This document shows, piece after piece, positions 60,354 to 64,000 of a stretch of DNA of 64,000 nt (position 1 is its first letter; every line of letters starts with the position of its first letter). This DNA is from BOG-908 sp963850605 (GTDB taxonomy: Bacteria > Pseudomonadota > Alphaproteobacteria > Acetobacterales > Acetobacteraceae): positions 186,001 to 250,000 of the forward strand of contig CAWKLX010000005.1 of assembly GCA_963850605.1 (NCBI GenBank), given 5' to 3'. The position numbers were made by a program, and so were the translations under genes. The notes beneath the pieces were generated by a model, which saw only the letters and a program-made list of their open reading frames with translations, was not told where the DNA came from and made no database searches.

Positions 60354-62790
60354 ATGGCTACTGTCGCCCAAAGGCGCTTGCCCGCGGCGCGCGCGCCGGC
60401 CCGTCGTCTGGCATCGCCGGCCATCCGCGAACTGGTCAGCCGTCGCGTCGCCGAGCTGTCCGGGCTGGCTCTGGCGGCTGGCGGTATTGCGCTCGTAGTT
60501 TCGCTGGCAACTGTACAATCCGCGCGACCCATCGCTGAACACGGCAACGTCGCAGCATGCGACCAACCTGGCCGGACCCGCCGGATCGGTGGTTGCCGAT
60601 TTCCTGCTGCAAGGGTTCGGGTTGGCCGGGGCGCTGCCGGCGCTGGCCATGATGGGTTGGGCCTGGCGGATCGCGAGCCGGCGGGGTCTACGCCGCCCTG
60701 GGCTGCGCGTGCTGGCGACCGCATGTGCGGTGCTGGCCGTGTCATGCGTCCTGTCGATGGCGCATGGCTCGCTGGCATGGCCGACCGGTGCCGGACTGGG
60801 CGGCGCGGGTGGTCATCTGCTCTCTGGCATGGCGGCCGATTACGCGTCCGGCGCGCTGGGGCCATTCGGCTGGGGACTGATGTTCTTGGGCGTTCTGGTG
60901 TTCGCAATCCTGGCTTCTGCCTACAGCCTGGCACTTTCGCCCGGCGAATGGCGGGCGGCCGGGCGTGGGGCAGCCATGGCCGCCCGCGCGGGGGCCTCCG
61001 GCGGCCAGGCCGCGGCCGGCCTATTTGTCCGGCCCGGTCCAGCCCGACGTGACGAGGACGAGGAGGCCGATGACCGCCCGGCCTGGGTTCCACCCATGGC
61101 GGTCGTTACGAGTCCGTCGTCCGCGCCCAGCGCTGGAACGCCGGTGATGCGTCGCACGGTGCTGGCGCCGGATCCGGCCGTGCCACCCCCGCGCACAGCC
61201 ATGCGCGCGCGGGTGGCGGCCGCCGAGCCGCGCCGCGCCCCGCCGGCGCGCCAGGAGAGCCTGCCGCTGCACGAGGCAGGTTGGCGGTTCCCGCCCACGT
61301 CGTTGCTGGCGGCAGCCCCCTCGCGTGCCACGGCCGGGCCCGACGAGGAGGCGCTGCAGAATAATGCGCGGCTGCTGGAATCGGTGCTGTCCGATTACGG
61401 CGTGCAGGGTGCCATACGCGACATTCGCCCAGGCCCGGTCGTTACGCTTTACGAGCTCGAACCGGCGCCGGGCATACGCAGCGCGCGGGTGATCGGGCTG
61501 GCCGACGACGTGGCGCGCAGCCTGTCGGTGACGGCCGTGCGGATCGCGACCGTGCCAGGGCGCAACGTGATCGGCATCGAAGTACCCAACGCCCGCCGCG
61601 AGACCGTCTTCCTGTCGGAGTTGTTCGAGGGGGAAGCCTGGACGCGGCATCAGGGGCGGCTGCCTCTGGCCCTGGGCAAGGACATTTCGGGCGCGCCGGT
61701 GGTCAGCGACCTGGCCCGCATGCCGCATTTGCTGATCGCCGGCACCACCGGGTCGGGCAAGTCGGTCGGCATCAATGCGATGATATTGTCGCTGCTGTTC
61801 AAGCTGTCCCCAGCGCAGTGCCGGCTGATCCTGATCGACCCGAAGATGCTTGAATTGTCTGTCTATGAGGGCATTCCGCATCTGATGGCGCCGGTGGTGA
61901 CCGAGCCCGCCAAGGCGGTGCAGGCGCTGAAATGGACCGTGCGCGAGATGGAGCGGCGGTATCGCGCCATGAGCCAGCTCGGCGTGCGCAACGTGGGGGG
62001 CTATAACGAGCGCGTGGAAGAGGCGCGGACGCGCGGCGAGGTCATCAGCCGGCGCGTGCAGACCGGGTTCGACTCGGAAACCGGCAAGCCGACTTTCGAG
62101 GAGCAGCCACTGACATTGGAAGCGCTGCCGTTCATTGTCGTGGTGATCGACGAGATGGCCGATCTGATGATGGTGGCCGGCAAGGATATCGAGGCAGCGG
62201 TGCAGCGCTTGGCACAGATGGCGCGCGCGGCCGGCATCCATGTGATCATGGCGACGCAGCGTCCTTCCGTGGATGTCATCACCGGCACGATCAAGGCGAA
62301 TTTCCCAACTCGAATTAGTTTCCAGGTGATCAGCAAGTTCGATAGCCGTACCATCCTGGGGGAGCAGGGCGCCGAGCAGTTGCTGGGCCATGGCGACATG
62401 CTGAACATGGTGGGCGGCGGCCGCATTACGCGCGTGCACGGGCCGCTCGTGACCGACCGCGAGGTGGAGGACACGGTGGCGTTCCTGCGCCAGCAGGGCG
62501 CGCCGGACTATCTGGACGAGGTGACGGAGACCACTGAGGACGAGAGTGGCGGATCGGCCGTGTTCTCGGGCGGAGGTTCTGGTGATGGCGAGATGGGGTT
62601 GTTCGACCAGGCCGTGGCGGTGGTCGCGCGTGAGGGCAAGGCGAGCACGAGCTTTATCCAGCGTCATCTGAATATCGGGTACAACCGTGCGGCAAAGCTC
62701 ATCGAACAGATGGAGAAGGAGGGGATCGTCAGCGCCGCCAACCACGTCGGCAAGCGCGAAGTGCTGTGCCGGCGGACGAACGAGGACTGA
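60354..62790 (+). pseudogene. ftsK: DNA translocase FtsK, frame broken by one extra base near the N terminus
   Basis: FtsK pumps chromosome ends to dif at the septum and activates XerCD. ATG 60354 opens the frame; after SLAT (codon at 60510) an extra base, about 60513, shifts it. Removing it gives LATYNPRDPSLNTATSQHA and joins the rest. Four hydrophobic segments, a Pro/Ala-rich linker, then the RecA-like motor follow: GTTGSGKSVG (Walker A), VVVIDEMADLMM (Walker B), MATQRPSVDVITG. The C-terminal gamma domain (FIQRHLNIGYNRAAKLIEQM) recognises polar sequences. About 810 residues after repair. Confidence 0.92.
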
Positions 62791-62851
62791 CGATAGGGCT
62801 GCTTGAAACCAAACGGCCCTGCGCGGGTTGTGAGCCATCCGAGAGGATACG

Positions 62852-63937
62852 GTGGTGACAGACGACGCGCTCAACCTGCTCGACCCGGAGGCGGCCGCTC
62901 GCGCCGCGCATCTCCATTACGTCCACGACACGAAGCCGGGCATTTCCCGTAAACCAGCCGCTGAGGGAAGTGGCTGGGACTATTTCACGCCCGACGGTCG
63001 GCTGATTACCGACGAAAAAACCATCCAGCGGATCAGAAAGCTGGCTATCCCACCAGCCTACACTGACGTCTGGATTTGCAAGGACCCCAACGGTCATCTC
63101 CAGGCTGTCGGGCGCGACGCACGCGGGCGCAAACAGTATCGTTATCACCCGCGCTGGCGCGAAATCCGCGATGAGGCGAAATACGGCAAGATGCTGGTGT
63201 TTGGGCGAAAACTTCCCGACATTCGCGCGCGCGTCGAGCACGACCTCGCGAAACCCGGACTGCCGCGCCAAAAAGTGCTCGCCGCACTGGTGCGGCTGCT
63301 CGAGCGCACATTGGCTCGAATTGGTAACGAGGAATATGCCAAGACGAATAACAGTTTTGGCCTGACGACACTTCGCGAGCGCCATGCCAAGGTGCACGGG
63401 AACGTCGTGGTCCTGGATTTCCGAGCCAAGCACGGCATCCAGCGCCACATCGAGCTGCGGGACAAAAAGCTGGCCAACATCATCAAGCGGCTTCAGGACA
63501 TGCCCGGCCAGGAATTGTTCCACTACGTCGACGAGGACGGGCAGACACACACAGTCGGGTCGGACGACGTGAACGCCTATCTACACGAGATCACGGGAGA
63601 GGAGATTACGGCGAAGGATTTCCGCACCTGGGCCGCGACCAATCTGGCGGCACTGGCGCTGCGCGAGTTCGAGGTTTTCGACACTGAGGCGAAAGCGAAG
63701 AAGAACGTGCTGCGCGCGGTCGAGGCGGTGTCCAGCATGCTGGGCAACACGCCGAGCATCTGCCGCAAATGCTATATCCATCCCGCCATCTTCGAAGGCT
63801 ATCTCGACGGTAGCCTGTTGGAAGGACTGAAGGCGCGGGCCGACGAGGTTCTCGACCACAAGGCGGGTGGTCTGACGGCGGAGGAAATCGCGGTGACCGC
63901 GTTTCTGGACAAGCGCCTGGGTGAGTTGCACGCCTGA
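62852..63937 (+). CDS. DNA topoisomerase IB (poxvirus/bacterial type)
   Basis: Type IB enzymes relax supercoils through a 3'-phosphotyrosine. The 361-residue product has PPAYTDVWICKDPNGHLQAV, GRKQYRYHPRWR, the KTNNSFGLTTLRERH block and the nucleophile region ICRKCYIHPAIFEGY. RYHP and KxxxFR-type positions (KDFRTWAAT) supply the other catalytic residues. Adjacent GTG starts at 62852 and 62855; the second has better spacing from GAGAGGA. Confidence 0.93.
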   Translation: MVTDDALNLLDPEAAARAAHLHYVHDTKPGISRKPAAEGSGWDYFTPDGRLITDEKTIQRIRKLAIPPAYTDVWICKDPNGHLQAVGRDARGRKQYRYHPRWREIRDEAKYGKMLVFGRKLPDIRARVEHDLAKPGLPRQKVLAALVRLLERTLARIGNEEYAKTNNSFGLTTLRERHAKVHGNVVVLDFRAKHGIQRHIELRDKKLANIIKRLQDMPGQELFHYVDEDGQTHTVGSDDVNAYLHEITGEEITAKDFRTWAATNLAALALREFEVFDTEAKAKKNVLRAVEAVSSMLGNTPSICRKCYIHPAIFEGYLDGSLLEGLKARADEVLDHKAGGLTAEEIAVTAFLDKRLGELHA

Positions 63938-64000
63938 CGCCTGGCGTTCACCGGAATGGTCCAGATGTGGTCAGCATATCCGGCGAGATGTCGGCTATGC

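Overview
The window is high-GC chromosomal DNA from an alphaproteobacterium, most probably of the acetic-acid-bacteria family Acetobacteraceae. The evidence is the gene content and protein wording: FlbD/FlbT/FlaF flagellar control, an Atp12-type F1 chaperone, a Usg protein, Acetobacteraceae-like ribosomal proteins, and a CIRCE-controlled groESL. The family assignment is an inference, because no 16S gene is present. I saw no tRNA, rRNA, CRISPR array, prophage or insertion sequence.

Layout. 1-15324 is the tuf end followed by the S10, spc and alpha ribosomal operons (rpsJ to rplQ, including secY, adk and rpoA), closed by a strong terminator. 15434-25096 carries a secreted Ala/Pro/His-rich protein, rarA, a GGDEF-EAL protein, an eRF1-like protein, rluC, an AsmA-like protein, an Atp12 chaperone and kdsB. 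kdsD follows and converges on groEL; groES lies behind a CIRCE operator. usg follows. 28669-38230 is a minus-strand flagellar operon (fliK-flgD-fliF-fliG-fliH-fliN-flbD-flhA). A region with two divergent sigma54-like sites separates it from plus-strand flgE-flgK-flgL-flbT, then a DUF1217 gene, flagellin and flaF. 45964-51415 holds hisN, a two-domain cytochrome c, pheA, nudC and a tandem DUF2382 pair. 51492-58928 is a surface-polysaccharide locus: a very large two-GT2 glycosyltransferase divergent from the complete dTDP-L-rhamnose set (rfbBACD) and a further GT2. The window ends with an RluA-family synthase, a POTRA-repeat periplasmic protein, ftsK and a type IB topoisomerase.

How the genes connect. 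The flagellar genes encode hook, junction, rod-cap, C-ring, MS-ring and export parts. The sigma54 activator FlbD lies in the same operon, and sigma54-like sites lie in front of fliK and flgE. The rfb genes make dTDP-rhamnose for the flanking glycosyltransferases, and kdsD/kdsB feed Kdo to lipopolysaccharide.

Caution. Reading frames are interrupted in at least ten genes, including rpsJ and ftsK, which a living cell cannot lose. Most interruptions I could resolve are single extra bases. fliF and fliG alone carry about fourteen within 2.3 kb. This looks more like sequence error, locally severe, than ordinary gene decay, but the sequence alone cannot settle it. Two genes (hisN, flaF) also appear to begin at non-standard start codons.
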